A stretch of DNA of 64,000 bases from Ectobacillus antri (GTDB lineage: Bacteria; Bacillota; Bacilli; Bacillales; Bacillaceae_G): NCBI RefSeq assembly GCF_003852715.1, contig NZ_RIAV01000003.1, forward strand, positions 186,001 to 250,000, written 5' to 3'. Of the stretch, positions 17,023-24,955 are shown piece after piece. Position numbers and translations under genes: made by a program. The first letter of the stretch is position 1, and the number at the start of each line of letters is the position of its first letter. A model generated the notes under the pieces. That model did not search any database and was not told the origin of the DNA. It worked only from the letters and a program-made list of their open reading frames with translations.

Positions 17023-17189
17023 TACTAACAGGTAGGTGCGGGAATTGTGGTTGTGGTTCATTTAAACCCGGCTTAGGTAAAGGGAGTTTAAAAGGGCATT
17101 TACTCCGATATTGTAAACAATGCAAGCAAATCGAGGATACAGACACGGAGAAAGTGCTTCGTAAAGGGGAAGAGGTGAAATTTCAATGA
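17019..17189 (+). CDS. Zinc-ribbon protein, 56 aa
   Basis: The GTG at 17019 overlaps the preceding stop (GTGA), so translation is probably coupled; no separate ribosome site is seen. The product contains CGNCGCG near residue 7-13 and CKQC near 33-36, a four-cysteine zinc ribbon. It overlaps rusA by four bases. Confidence 0.6.
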   Translation: MILTGRCGNCGCGSFKPGLGKGSLKGHLLRYCKQCKQIEDTDTEKVLRKGEEVKFQ

Positions 17190-17623
17190 TCGCATTTACG
17201 GTGTATGGGGAACCTGTTGCACAGGGTAGACCGAGAGCAAGCACCATCAATGGCATGGTGCGCATGTACGATCCAAAGAAGTCCAAGGATTTTAAGCAAA
17301 TTGTGAAATTAGTGGCGCAGGACTATGCGCCAACGCAGTTACTTGAAGGTCCTTTGTTATTAGAAGTTAAGGTGTTTAAATCATCGCTAAAAAGTTTCTC
17401 AAACAAAAAGAAGCTGCAGGCTGAGCAGGGTATCTTACGGCCGACTTCTAAGCCAGATGTAGATAACTATGTAAAAGGGATTAAAGACGCCTGTAATAAG
17501 GTTCTTTGGAAAGATGATAGTCAAGTAGTGGAACTACGTGTCAGTAAATGGTATAGCGAGAAGCCTCGTATTGAGGTGGCTGTCCAGCTGCTTGATGAAG
17601 AAAAACAACTAACAATTTTATAG
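17186..17623 (+). CDS. rusA: RusA-type Holliday junction resolvase
   Basis: This 145-residue protein has the RusA family marks: an N-terminal strand with VYGEPVAQGRPRAS, and the catalytic carboxylates in KPDVDNYVKGIKDACN plus DDSQVVEL. As a dimer it cuts four-way junctions formed during phage recombination or replication. It overlaps the upstream zinc-ribbon gene and is preceded by GGGGAAGAGGTG. Confidence 0.93.
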   Translation: MIAFTVYGEPVAQGRPRASTINGMVRMYDPKKSKDFKQIVKLVAQDYAPTQLLEGPLLLEVKVFKSSLKSFSNKKKLQAEQGILRPTSKPDVDNYVKGIKDACNKVLWKDDSQVVELRVSKWYSEKPRIEVAVQLLDEEKQLTIL

Positions 17624-17635
17624 GGGGATGGGGAA

Positions 17636-18217
17636 ATGAGCTACATTGAATTTAAACCTGTTTTAAAGAAAGTGAACCTAAAGCCGGATGGCAAGCAAGA
17701 AATCGTTTTGGAAGTAACAAACGGTACACTGAATGGCAAGTTAGATGCATTGTCTGAAATGATTGACTGCAAGGTAGAAGTTTCTTTGGAATCACTTGAA
17801 GTGAACTACAGCATCACAATTAACGCCCGAACAAACAAGCCAATGCGTGAGTACACAGTAGATGATAAAGGTGTTGTGCAGGAGTTAAAGCCTTCGCATG
17901 AACAATTAGAAGCGGAATTGGACGTTGAAGAAGCAAAGGTACCAACAAAAGAAGAAAAACAAGAAGCGGATCGTGAAATCATTGATGCTTTTATTATCAG
18001 CGGTATGGCCCCAAGCTACGATGACCTGCCTAACGACTTTGCGAACATCGTGAAGCGAAAACTTGAAGGGGAGTCGTACAACAAGCTTGCAAATGAATTA
18101 GGCATATCCTCTAGTGAAATTGTGACTTTCGTAGGCGAATACCGCCAGCGTGTTGCACCGCTTGCTGTGAAATGGAACGAGTGGAAGGAACAGCAAGACG
18201 AAGACGCTGACAAGTAA
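17636..18217 (+). CDS. Phage protein of unknown function, 193 aa
   Basis: This 193-residue protein has a beta-rich N-terminal half (about 1-75), an acidic Glu-rich linker (about 80-115) and a helical C-terminus. The C-terminal KLEGESYNKLANELGISSSEIVTFV reads like a helix-turn-helix, so DNA binding is possible. I do not recognise the family. A stem GGCGGC/GCCGCC follows at 18223-18240. Confidence 0.55.
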   Translation: MSYIEFKPVLKKVNLKPDGKQEIVLEVTNGTLNGKLDALSEMIDCKVEVSLESLEVNYSITINARTNKPMREYTVDDKGVVQELKPSHEQLEAELDVEEAKVPTKEEKQEADREIIDAFIISGMAPSYDDLPNDFANIVKRKLEGESYNKLANELGISSSEIVTFVGEYRQRVAPLAVKWNEWKEQQDEDADK

Positions 18218-18222
18218 ATAGT

Positions 18223-18247
18223 ATGGCGGCTAAGGCCGCCTGTTCTT
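18223..18247 (+). terminator. Possible terminator
   Basis: GGCGGCTAAGGCCGCC forms a short GC-rich stem followed by TGTTCTTT, a poor T tract. It may slow or end transcription before the next gene. Confidence 0.45.
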
Positions 18248-18265
18248 TAAAGGGGGAGCAGAGAG

Positions 18266-19027
18266 ATGAGCGCAGGAACAAGTAGTTATAGTGGTTCAGA
18301 TCGCCGGAAAGGGCTGCTGCGATTCGGGGTAGGTAAAGACAATCGAGACACGTTCGACTACAGCAAAATCACAACGTATCAGATGACAGAGGAGGAACTA
18401 GCCATGGTAAGACAGGGTGGGGGCTTTAAAACCGAGGCAGAATGGGATGATATTTGCGCAAAAGCTGTGGAAGAATTAAAGACCGGCAAACAATTAGGGA
18501 GTATTGCGAAAATACTCGAGGTCAAGACACCAAGTTTACACGGACACCTGAAAAAGCGTAAGTTGCCCACTACGGCGAAATGGGCGCAAAAGGTAACAGG
18601 TGTACCGGAAAAGGAAAAAAACGCGACAGAGGTGAAACTGGAGCCTGATAACAGTGTTGAAGAAGTGGCTAGCGAACAACTACATAACGATACGATTGAG
18701 TTGTTTAAAGAAAAGTTAATAGGTGCTGTACAAGTGCAAGATATGATCCGTAAAGAGCGCGACCAGTGGCGAGCGAATTATGACACGATTCAAAAAGACA
18801 ACACACGATTGGAAATTGAAATGCGTGATTTGGCAGAGACTTTAAGTATAAAAGAAAAAGAGCTTGCTAGGCTGCAAGGAGAAGTAAATCGGCTAACAGC
18901 TGAGCTGCAAGACGCGACAAGTCAGCAATTCGATCTGCAGCAAGCGGAAGTCAATGAAAGTATCCGGTTCCGCAAAGCATTGGCGGTCATCGCGGCCCAG
19001 CAAGATTTGCTTGAGATTGTGTTGTAA
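18266..19027 (+). CDS. Phage protein with helix-turn-helix and long coiled coil
   Basis: This is a 253-residue protein. Residues 60-100 (EAEWDDICAKAVEELKTGK, LGSIAKILEVKTPSLHGHL) look like a helix-turn-helix of the type that scans for repeated sites. Residues 140-240 are a continuous coiled coil (LEIEMRDLAETLSIKEKELARL). No catalytic motif. It may be a DNA-binding scaffold in early or middle phage development; the family is not recognised. Confidence 0.6.
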   Translation: MSAGTSSYSGSDRRKGLLRFGVGKDNRDTFDYSKITTYQMTEEELAMVRQGGGFKTEAEWDDICAKAVEELKTGKQLGSIAKILEVKTPSLHGHLKKRKLPTTAKWAQKVTGVPEKEKNATEVKLEPDNSVEEVASEQLHNDTIELFKEKLIGAVQVQDMIRKERDQWRANYDTIQKDNTRLEIEMRDLAETLSIKEKELARLQGEVNRLTAELQDATSQQFDLQQAEVNESIRFRKALAVIAAQQDLLEIVL

Positions 19028-19035
19028 GAAAAAGT

Positions 19036-19064
19036 CGAACTTGTAAGGAGCTCTTACAGGTTCG
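19036..19064. other. 12-bp hairpin
   Basis: CGAACTTGTAAG pairs with CTTACAGGTTCG around five bases, with one G-U. No T tract follows. It lies between two genes, 9 bases after a stop, and may be an RNA-stability or processing element. Confidence 0.45.
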
Positions 19065-19103
19065 CTGTAGACACATACTGTGACATGAGAGAGGAGAATA
19101 AAG

Positions 19104-19355
19104 ATGTTAAAAGTTAAACTGGTTAAATTTGATGATTTAACGGAAGAGGAAAGAGAAATTCAACCTAATAACGGTTGGGGTAAAGAATACGCAAACTACA
19201 TTAAAATCACCGATGGTGCTGAAACTTTAATGGTTTTATCTGATTCAGCAGAACCCGAAGATGCTACTTTCAATAGAGATTTCAAAAACGTAATAAAAGC
19301 AATAGAAATGGCTTACTTGAAAGGCTTAAAGGACGGTAAGAAATTAAATAAGTAG
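19104..19355 (+). CDS. Phage protein of unknown function, 83 aa
   Basis: This 83-residue acidic protein starts at an ATG behind GAGAGGAG. It has a compact alpha/beta look (LKVKLVKFDDL then a C-terminal helix AIEMAYLKGLKDGKK). No motif or family recognised. Confidence 0.5.
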   Translation: MLKVKLVKFDDLTEEEREIQPNNGWGKEYANYIKITDGAETLMVLSDSAEPEDATFNRDFKNVIKAIEMAYLKGLKDGKKLNK

Positions 19356-19393
19356 TTAACAGTCCGAAGATGTAGCGCAAGGGAGGGAAACGA

Positions 19394-19567
19394 ATGAATC
19401 CTTTGGAAGAAATTAATAAAATCGCATATCTGCTACCTTTAGAGGTGTTACAAGACATTAACCAACGTATTGGAGATTGGCTAGCATCTGGGGGCAAAGA
19501 AACAGATCCATATATTGAACAGCAGCTACGCTTTGCAAAGAAGTTTGTAAACCAAGAGTGGAGATAA
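19394..19567 (+). CDS. Small phage protein, 57 aa (DUF6877-like)
   Basis: Read directly: ATG at 19394 behind GGGAGGGAAACGA, stop at 19565. The helical product contains LPLEVLQDINQRIGDWLASGG and a C-terminal FAKKFVNQEW, a pattern I associate with small early proteins of Firmicute prophages. Function unknown. Confidence 0.65.
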   Translation: MNPLEEINKIAYLLPLEVLQDINQRIGDWLASGGKETDPYIEQQLRFAKKFVNQEWR

Positions 19568-19585
19568 CAAAGGGGTGAAGAAGCT

Positions 19586-20197
19586 GTGAAGGATATCCAA
19601 ATACTTAAAACAGACATCTGTATTGAATGTCCGGGCAGTCAATGGGGTGACAGCAGCTTCTGCTCTGTTCACCAAACAAAGATTCAGCAAGTGCAATCTT
19701 GTCCTCAGTGGGAAGAAAAGCTGTTCAAAGAGAAAGATGGTCAGCTTTCTATGTATGATCCAGAACAAATTATGGACATCATTCAACGTACTGAAGAAGA
19801 CGTCCGTGACTACCGCTGGATGACAAAAGAGATTGATAAATTAGAAGCAGACCTAAACAACCCAGAGATACATAATAAATTGACCGCTAAATGGGGTATA
19901 GAGGCTGTTATGCCGAACGGGAAAGGGCAAAGGTCATCCGTTAACGAAAAACGCTACAAACGGCAAATGGAGCGCCTAGAGAGGCTTCAAGAAAAGGTAA
20001 GACGAATCAATAAAGCAGCAGAGAAAATTACAGAGGAACGTAAGCTCACTGTGCTGGAATGCATGCTTGATGGGGTAAAGATGAACATGATTGCTAAGCA
20101 TGTAGGAGTATCTCGCCAAACGTTAAATGAGATACGCCGCGAGATTATCACAAGTTTAGCGACTGATATTTACAAAGAGGAACTGGAAAAAGTATAA
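19586..20197 (+). CDS. Late-gene-regulator-like protein with C-terminal HTH
   Basis: This is a 203-residue protein. An N-terminal segment has four cysteines (CIECPGS, CSVHQ, CPQW). A coiled middle follows, then a C-terminal sigma-70 region 4-like helix-turn-helix (LDGVKMNMIAKHVGVSRQTLNEIRREI). Position, just before the ncRNA and terminase region, and the sigma-like helix suggest control of late transcription, in the manner of ArpU/sigma-like proteins. This is inference from layout. Confidence 0.6.
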   Translation: MKDIQILKTDICIECPGSQWGDSSFCSVHQTKIQQVQSCPQWEEKLFKEKDGQLSMYDPEQIMDIIQRTEEDVRDYRWMTKEIDKLEADLNNPEIHNKLTAKWGIEAVMPNGKGQRSSVNEKRYKRQMERLERLQEKVRRINKAAEKITEERKLTVLECMLDGVKMNMIAKHVGVSRQTLNEIRREIITSLATDIYKEELEKV

Positions 20198-20255
20198 CGA
20201 AATGTTTTTATATGGATATTAAAATAAAAGAAAAAGGCTAAAGGGAGATGTTGAC

Positions 20256-20522
20256 ATGGAGGAAAAGTACGAACAAAACGCAGAGTTATTAAAGGTATTG
20301 GCGCACCCAGTGCGCCTCGGTCTTATAAACTTCTTGCTTCAAGCAGGTCCGTCAAATGTAACGCAGCTGCAAGGAGAGTTTGATATGCCGCAAAGCACAA
20401 TCAGTCAACACTTGGGTAAACTTAGACATGCAAGAATTTTACGTGGTAACCGTAAGGGTTTAGAGATTTATTATGAAATCATTGATCCGCGCATCGAGCA
20501 ATTGGTTAGAGTATTAAAATAA
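20256..20522 (+). CDS. ArsR-family winged-helix regulator
   Basis: This 88-residue protein has the ArsR/SmtB fold: LLKVLAHPVRLGLINFLL, then NVTQLQGEFDMPQSTISQHLGKLRHARIL, and the wing GNRKGLEIYYEI. It contains no cysteine, so it lacks the classic metal-sensing site. A terminator follows directly. Its target is unknown; the adjacent ncRNA promoter or the late operon are candidates by proximity. Confidence 0.85.
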   Translation: MEEKYEQNAELLKVLAHPVRLGLINFLLQAGPSNVTQLQGEFDMPQSTISQHLGKLRHARILRGNRKGLEIYYEIIDPRIEQLVRVLK

Positions 20523-20535
20523 AACATATTTGAAG

Positions 20536-20562
20536 GTCCGGCTCACTGAGTCGGATTTTTAT
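20536..20562 (+). terminator. Terminator after the ArsR-type gene
   Basis: TCCGGCTCA/TGAGTCGGA stem followed by TTTTTAT. Confidence 0.8.
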
Positions 20563-20604
20563 ATTGCTTTACCTTTTTGACAAAATAGACACATATTACA
20601 CTTT

Positions 20605-20634
20605 TTGATGTCAATAAATACTATTTGCTATAAT
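20605..20634 (+). promoter_or_regulatory. Promoter of a candidate small RNA
   Basis: TTGATG at 20605-20610 and an extended -10 TGCTATAAT (hexamer 20629-20634) are separated by 18 bases. Confidence 0.65.
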
Positions 20635-20640
20635 GAGGAC

Positions 20641-20736
20641 AAGCAGGTGGCGGAAACCACTTGCTTTCATGATTCGGCAATTCTTTTCATCTATGTATCC
20701 CTTTTTGGCTACTCATTTTGAGTAGCTACTTTTTTA
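20641..20736 (+). ncRNA. Candidate prophage small RNA, about 95 nt
   Basis: Downstream of the promoter a 10-bp hairpin (AAGCAGGTGG/CCACTTGCTT, loop CGGAAA) starts at the expected first transcribed bases. About 40 unpaired bases follow, then the terminator GCTACTCA/TGAGTAGC with a T-rich tail ending near 20736. No open reading frame with a ribosome site lies inside. The whole unit is insulated by a terminator on its left. I do not match it to a known RNA family. Confidence 0.55.
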
Positions 20737-20801
20737 TATTTTGATTGAAGGATATTAGTTCTTTTTGTCGAAATGTAAGAAGCGAAAGGGTGAAAAAGAG
20801 A

Positions 20802-21554
20802 ATGGATAAATTGGTAACTAATAAAGAACCTATGCTTAAAGTAAAGAGTATTACAAACAAAGTTTTTAAAGTTGGTACTGAAGGCGGAGCCTCAATAGTT
20901 GGTGAAATTGTTGGTGGGATAATCGGAAATTTTGTTCCAGGATTAACTAACATTATTTTTTCTTATAGGCAAAACAGACTAGAAAATAATTTAGCAATGC
21001 TTATGAAAGAGTTTGAAGTGAGACAACAGGATTTTGATAATCGGTTGCGAGATATGAAATACGAGCAGCTAAATGAATTTAAAAAAGCAATGGAATTAGT
21101 TTTTGATTATGTTCCAGAAGAAGCCGAGGCTGAAAAAATTAAATATATGGTAAATGGATTGGTTGAATTAGCTGAGTATAAGAACATCCATGAAGAATTT
21201 GTCTTATTATTTTATGATACACTTAAAGAAATGCGTCTTTTAGATTTAAGAGTACTAATGTTATATCATACAGCTGGGATGACAACGAGGAATTCAATAA
21301 ACCTAGAAAAAATAGGAATTAGTCAGGAACAGAATGAATTTATCGCAAATAAATTATTGAGAATGGGATTATTGTCTACAAATTTTGAAGATAATGTTGA
21401 AGATCTATACAGAAGTATAGATGACATTAATAATACGTTAAAAGGAAACTCTATGAGAGCTAGGGCTATTAGTATTAAGCCTTTTAAATATGAGTTTGTA
21501 TCCTCTTTTGGAGTACAATTTATTGATTTTTTTTGTAAGAATAAAACGGTTTAA
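20802..21554 (+). CDS. Accessory protein of unknown function, 250 aa
   Basis: The ATG at 20802 behind AAGGGTGAAAAAG is the likely start; a TTG at 20745 lies in the small-RNA terminator. Residues 28-55 contain a glycine-rich hydrophobic stretch (GGASIVGEIVGGIIGNFVPG), possibly a membrane-inserting helix, followed by a coiled segment and an alpha-helical body. The gene has its own terminator and is more AT-rich than its neighbours, which is typical of a moron. A defence or exclusion role is conceivable but nothing in the sequence proves it. Confidence 0.65.
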   Translation: MDKLVTNKEPMLKVKSITNKVFKVGTEGGASIVGEIVGGIIGNFVPGLTNIIFSYRQNRLENNLAMLMKEFEVRQQDFDNRLRDMKYEQLNEFKKAMELVFDYVPEEAEAEKIKYMVNGLVELAEYKNIHEEFVLLFYDTLKEMRLLDLRVLMLYHTAGMTTRNSINLEKIGISQEQNEFIANKLLRMGLLSTNFEDNVEDLYRSIDDINNTLKGNSMRARAISIKPFKYEFVSSFGVQFIDFFCKNKTV

Positions 21555-21558
21555 CTTA

Positions 21559-21585
21559 AAGCATTCCTCCGGGAGTGCTTTTTAT
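21559..21585 (+). terminator. Terminator of the accessory gene
   Basis: AAGCATTCC/GGAGTGCTT stem followed by a T-rich tail, just after the stop codon. Confidence 0.8.
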
Positions 21586-21675
21586 TTTGGCTAAAAGGGA
21601 AAACACATCTCATAATAGGGCGTTGGGGTGGGAGCGCGAGATGACGACATCAAGCAATTAGCGTGAGGTGGTGTT

Positions 21676-22173
21676 ATGGCAAAAGGGAAATATCAAGAAT
21701 GGCTCACGAAGGAAGGCCTGCTACTCATAGAAGGATGGGCACGTGACGGACTTACAGATGAGCAGATAGCAAAGAATATGGGAATTGCAGTTAAAACCTT
21801 ATACAACTGGAAAAACAGTCATATGCCGATTTTACAAGCCTTAAAAAAGGGAAAAGAAGTAGTAGACCGTGAAGTCGAGAACGCTCTGCTCAAACGTGCA
21901 CTTGGGTATCAATATGAGGAAGTTACGTATGAGATGGGTGTTGAGGTCAAACGAGTATGTAAAGAGGTAACACCAGATACAACCGCTCTTATCTTTTGGC
22001 TAAAGAATCGTATGTCAGATTGGGGCGGTGATCGTGCAAAACGAGTTTCGGAACTTCGTAAACTAGAAGCTGATACACAATTGGTGCAAGAGCGCATTAA
22101 GTTGTTGAAAGGTGCAACAAAAGATACGTCTTTACTAGATGCTTTAATTAATGCGGTGAAAGGCGATGACTAA
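21676..22173 (+). CDS. terS: Terminase small subunit
   Basis: This 165-residue protein has an N-terminal helix-turn-helix (LLLIEGWARDGLTDEQIAKNMGIAVKTLYNWK) for pac/cos recognition, followed by a helical oligomer region (VENALLKRALGYQYEEV) and TTALIFWLKNRMSDWGGD, all characteristic of small terminases from Firmicute siphophages. The ribosome site is GAGGTGG. It overlaps the large subunit by eight bases. Confidence 0.88.
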   Translation: MAKGKYQEWLTKEGLLLIEGWARDGLTDEQIAKNMGIAVKTLYNWKNSHMPILQALKKGKEVVDREVENALLKRALGYQYEEVTYEMGVEVKRVCKEVTPDTTALIFWLKNRMSDWGGDRAKRVSELRKLEADTQLVQERIKLLKGATKDTSLLDALINAVKGDD

Positions 22174-23449
22174 CATTACATTTTCACCTAAGCAACTTGA
22201 GATTATCCGCGCTCCGTTTGATGTGACGCTTGAAGCGAATGAAGGAACGCCACGTTCAGGCAAAACAACAGCTGGCCATTTTCGATATGCTTACTATCTA
22301 TCTGTTACCCCGGATGAAAACCATTTGATTGTAGCCTATAACCAAGAACAAGCTTATCGTTTATTCATTGATGGTGATGGAACAGGCTTGCTGCACATAT
22401 TTGGTGACTTAGCTAAACCGAAAAGTGACAGGCTTGGTGACCATTTAGAAGTACACACGTCGAAGGGTATTAAAAAGGTGTATTACAAGGGTGGAGGTAA
22501 GGTTGACAGTGTAAAAGCAATAACAGGTATGTCGCTTGGCTCTGTGGTCTTTTGTGAAATTAATCTATTGCATATGGATATGATTCAGGAGTGTTTCCGT
22601 CGTACCTTTGCGGCGCGGATGCGGTATCATCTTGCAGATCTCAATCCGCCGGCTCCAAATCATCCTGTTATTGAGAATGTGTTTAATGTGCAAAAGACGC
22701 GATGGAAGCACTGGACCATTCAAGATAATCCGATTATCACACCTGAACGAAAGCAAGAGATCTACGACACACTTGCTAAGAACCCGTATTTACTGCAGCG
22801 TGACTGGTATGGCAAACGAGTGATGCCTGAAGGCGTTATATACGCCATGTTTGATATGGACAAGCATATTGTGTCTACTTTGCAGGGAGAACCCTTGGAA
22901 ATGTACTTTACAGCGGATGGCGGGCAAAGCGACGCGACCAGCTGCGCGTGTTATATTGTCACCCGGCAAAAGGTAGATGATCAACTAAAATATAAGCTGA
23001 ATCGTGTCGCTCATTACTATCATTCTGGAAAAGAAACAGGTCAAACTAAGGCAATGAGCATTTATGCTAAGGAAATCAAAGAGTTCGTTCAATGGTGCGT
23101 AGCCACTTTCCAGATGCGATATACCGAAGTATTCGTAGATCCCGCGTGTAAATCCTTACGTGAGGAACTGCATCTATTGCTAATTGATACCCGAAAGGCT
23201 GACAACAATGCACACGATGTAAAAGGGAATGCAAAAGGGATTGAAGTTGGGATTGAACGCGGACAGAATGTATTGTCGAATGAACAATTTTGCTTAGTGG
23301 AGACAGAACAGTACAGTCATTATCATTTCTTGAAAGAGGTCGGGATGTACTGCCGTGATGAGAGTGGGAAGCCAATAGACGAATGGAACCATGCAATGGA
23401 TGAATTTCGCTATGGTGTGAACTATTTCTATAAACGATATGTCATTTAA
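22166..23449 (+). CDS. terL: Terminase large subunit (PBSX/SPP1-like)
   Basis: This 427-residue packaging motor has an N-terminal ATPase with Walker A GTPRSGKT (27-34), a Walker B/catalytic Glu region GSVVFCEINLL near 127-137, and a C-terminal RNase H-like nuclease with carboxylates at TADGGQSDATS near 250 and VFVDPACK near 320. It translocates DNA into the prohead and cuts genome ends. The family resembles PBSX-type terminases, which usually serve headful or cos systems in Gram-positive phages. Confidence 0.93.
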   Translation: MTNITFSPKQLEIIRAPFDVTLEANEGTPRSGKTTAGHFRYAYYLSVTPDENHLIVAYNQEQAYRLFIDGDGTGLLHIFGDLAKPKSDRLGDHLEVHTSKGIKKVYYKGGGKVDSVKAITGMSLGSVVFCEINLLHMDMIQECFRRTFAARMRYHLADLNPPAPNHPVIENVFNVQKTRWKHWTIQDNPIITPERKQEIYDTLAKNPYLLQRDWYGKRVMPEGVIYAMFDMDKHIVSTLQGEPLEMYFTADGGQSDATSCACYIVTRQKVDDQLKYKLNRVAHYYHSGKETGQTKAMSIYAKEIKEFVQWCVATFQMRYTEVFVDPACKSLREELHLLLIDTRKADNNAHDVKGNAKGIEVGIERGQNVLSNEQFCLVETEQYSHYHFLKEVGMYCRDESGKPIDEWNHAMDEFRYGVNYFYKRYVI

Positions 23450-23461
23450 GGAGGTGAGCGG

Positions 23462-24955
23462 GTGCTTAAAAGCCTAATCGCCAAGATAAGGCAGGTGTTA
23501 TATAAAATGAATCTGATTAAAGGTGTTAAGAGTGTATCGCAGGTCCGAGACATTTCTGTAAGTGATGAACAGTATCGCCAAATCGAAGTCTGGAAACAGC
23601 TTTATCAAGGCTATTACAGCGAGTTTCATGATATCCAATACCAAACTGTAAATGGTAAAAAAGAACGCCGTATGAACAGCTTAAATATGCCAAAAGTCAT
23701 CTCACAGGAGATGGCTTCTTTAGTTTTCAATGAGAAATGTAGCATTAATATTTCTGATGAAACGTTGGCTGCTAATATCGAAACGGTGTTTAAGGTAAAC
23801 AATTTCCAAAGAGAGTTTCAAAGGTACCTAGAGTATAAGTTTGCTTTAGGCGGTATAGCTATCAAAGGATTCGTTCATGGCAAAGACATTAAATTGTCAT
23901 ACGTCACAGCTGATTGTTTTATCCCCCTCTCTTGGAGCAATAAAGAAGTTACAGAAGGTATTTTTGTAAATGAGTTTTTTAAAAGTGATAAGAAATATAC
24001 CCACTTGGAGTGGCATGTGTGGGAAGGGCAAACCTACGTCATTCGCAATGAATTGTATGAGAGTCAAAATAAAGAAAGTTTAGGTGTGAAAATATCGCTT
24101 CATAGCCATTTTCCAGAGTTACAAGAAGAGGTAGCTATAAATGGTCTAAAACGTTCTTTATTCGTCTATATCAAGCCAAATACGGCAAATAACGTCGACT
24201 TAAACAGTCCGTTAGGTGTTTCGTTGTATGCGAATGCGCTGGATACGCTAAAAGCACTTGATACAGCGTTCGATAGCTTTGAGCGTGAGTTCCGTTTGGG
24301 TAAGAAACGGATTTTAGTTCCGACTAATGCCATTAAAACGGTAGTCGATCCGCAGACTGGGATTATGCAGCGGTACTTTGATGCAAATGATGAAGTATAC
24401 GAAGCTTTTAACTTCAGTGAAGAAATGAAACAAATCCAGGATATTAAAGTGGAACTGCGGGTGGAGGAGCATATTGCTGCTATTAATGCTTTATTGACGC
24501 ATTTAGCTATGCAAGTCGGCTTTAGTGCTGGAACATTCACCTTCGATAGCGCAGGATTAAAAACGGCTACAGAAGTCATCAGTGAAAACTCGAAGACATT
24601 CCGTACCAAAACGAGCCATGAAACTACAATTGAAGCAGGAATTCAAGAGTTAATCAATGTCGTTATTGAAGTAGCAGCTTTGTATAACATTTTTCCAAGA
24701 CCTAGCAAAGAATATGAAGTCACTGTTACCTTTGACGACTCCATCACAGAAGATAAAACAACGAATGCGACCTACTGGACTGGTCTTGTTATCAATGGGT
24801 TATCGAGTAAAAAATTAGCCATCATGAAAATCCATGGTTTCACAGAAGAGCAAGCACAGAAAATGCTACAAGAGATTCAAGAAGAGAACAAAACCATGCT
24901 TCCAGAAGCAGTAGATTTATTCGGTACATCCAAGCCGAAAGAAGAGGACGAATAA
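23462..24955 (+). CDS. Portal protein (A118/SPP1-like)
   Basis: This 497-residue protein is of the A118-type portal family: SLNMPKVISQEMASLVFNEK near 75, PLGVSLYANALDTLKALDTAFDSFEREF near 255 and the C-terminal GTFTFDSAGLKTATEVISENSKTF region. It forms the dodecameric ring at the unique vertex. The start is GTG at 23462 behind AAGGAGGTGAGC. It ends on the first base of the next gene's ATG (TAATG). Confidence 0.92.
   Translation: MLKSLIAKIRQVLYKMNLIKGVKSVSQVRDISVSDEQYRQIEVWKQLYQGYYSEFHDIQYQTVNGKKERRMNSLNMPKVISQEMASLVFNEKCSINISDETLAANIETVFKVNNFQREFQRYLEYKFALGGIAIKGFVHGKDIKLSYVTADCFIPLSWSNKEVTEGIFVNEFFKSDKKYTHLEWHVWEGQTYVIRNELYESQNKESLGVKISLHSHFPELQEEVAINGLKRSLFVYIKPNTANNVDLNSPLGVSLYANALDTLKALDTAFDSFEREFRLGKKRILVPTNAIKTVVDPQTGIMQRYFDANDEVYEAFNFSEEMKQIQDIKVELRVEEHIAAINALLTHLAMQVGFSAGTFTFDSAGLKTATEVISENSKTFRTKTSHETTIEAGIQELINVVIEVAALYNIFPRPSKEYEVTVTFDDSITEDKTTNATYWTGLVINGLSSKKLAIMKIHGFTEEQAQKMLQEIQEENKTMLPEAVDLFGTSKPKEEDE

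Noticed and set aside
20745-20801. TTG start for the accessory protein at 20802.
   Set aside because: It falls in the T-rich tail of the small-RNA terminator and has no ribosome site.
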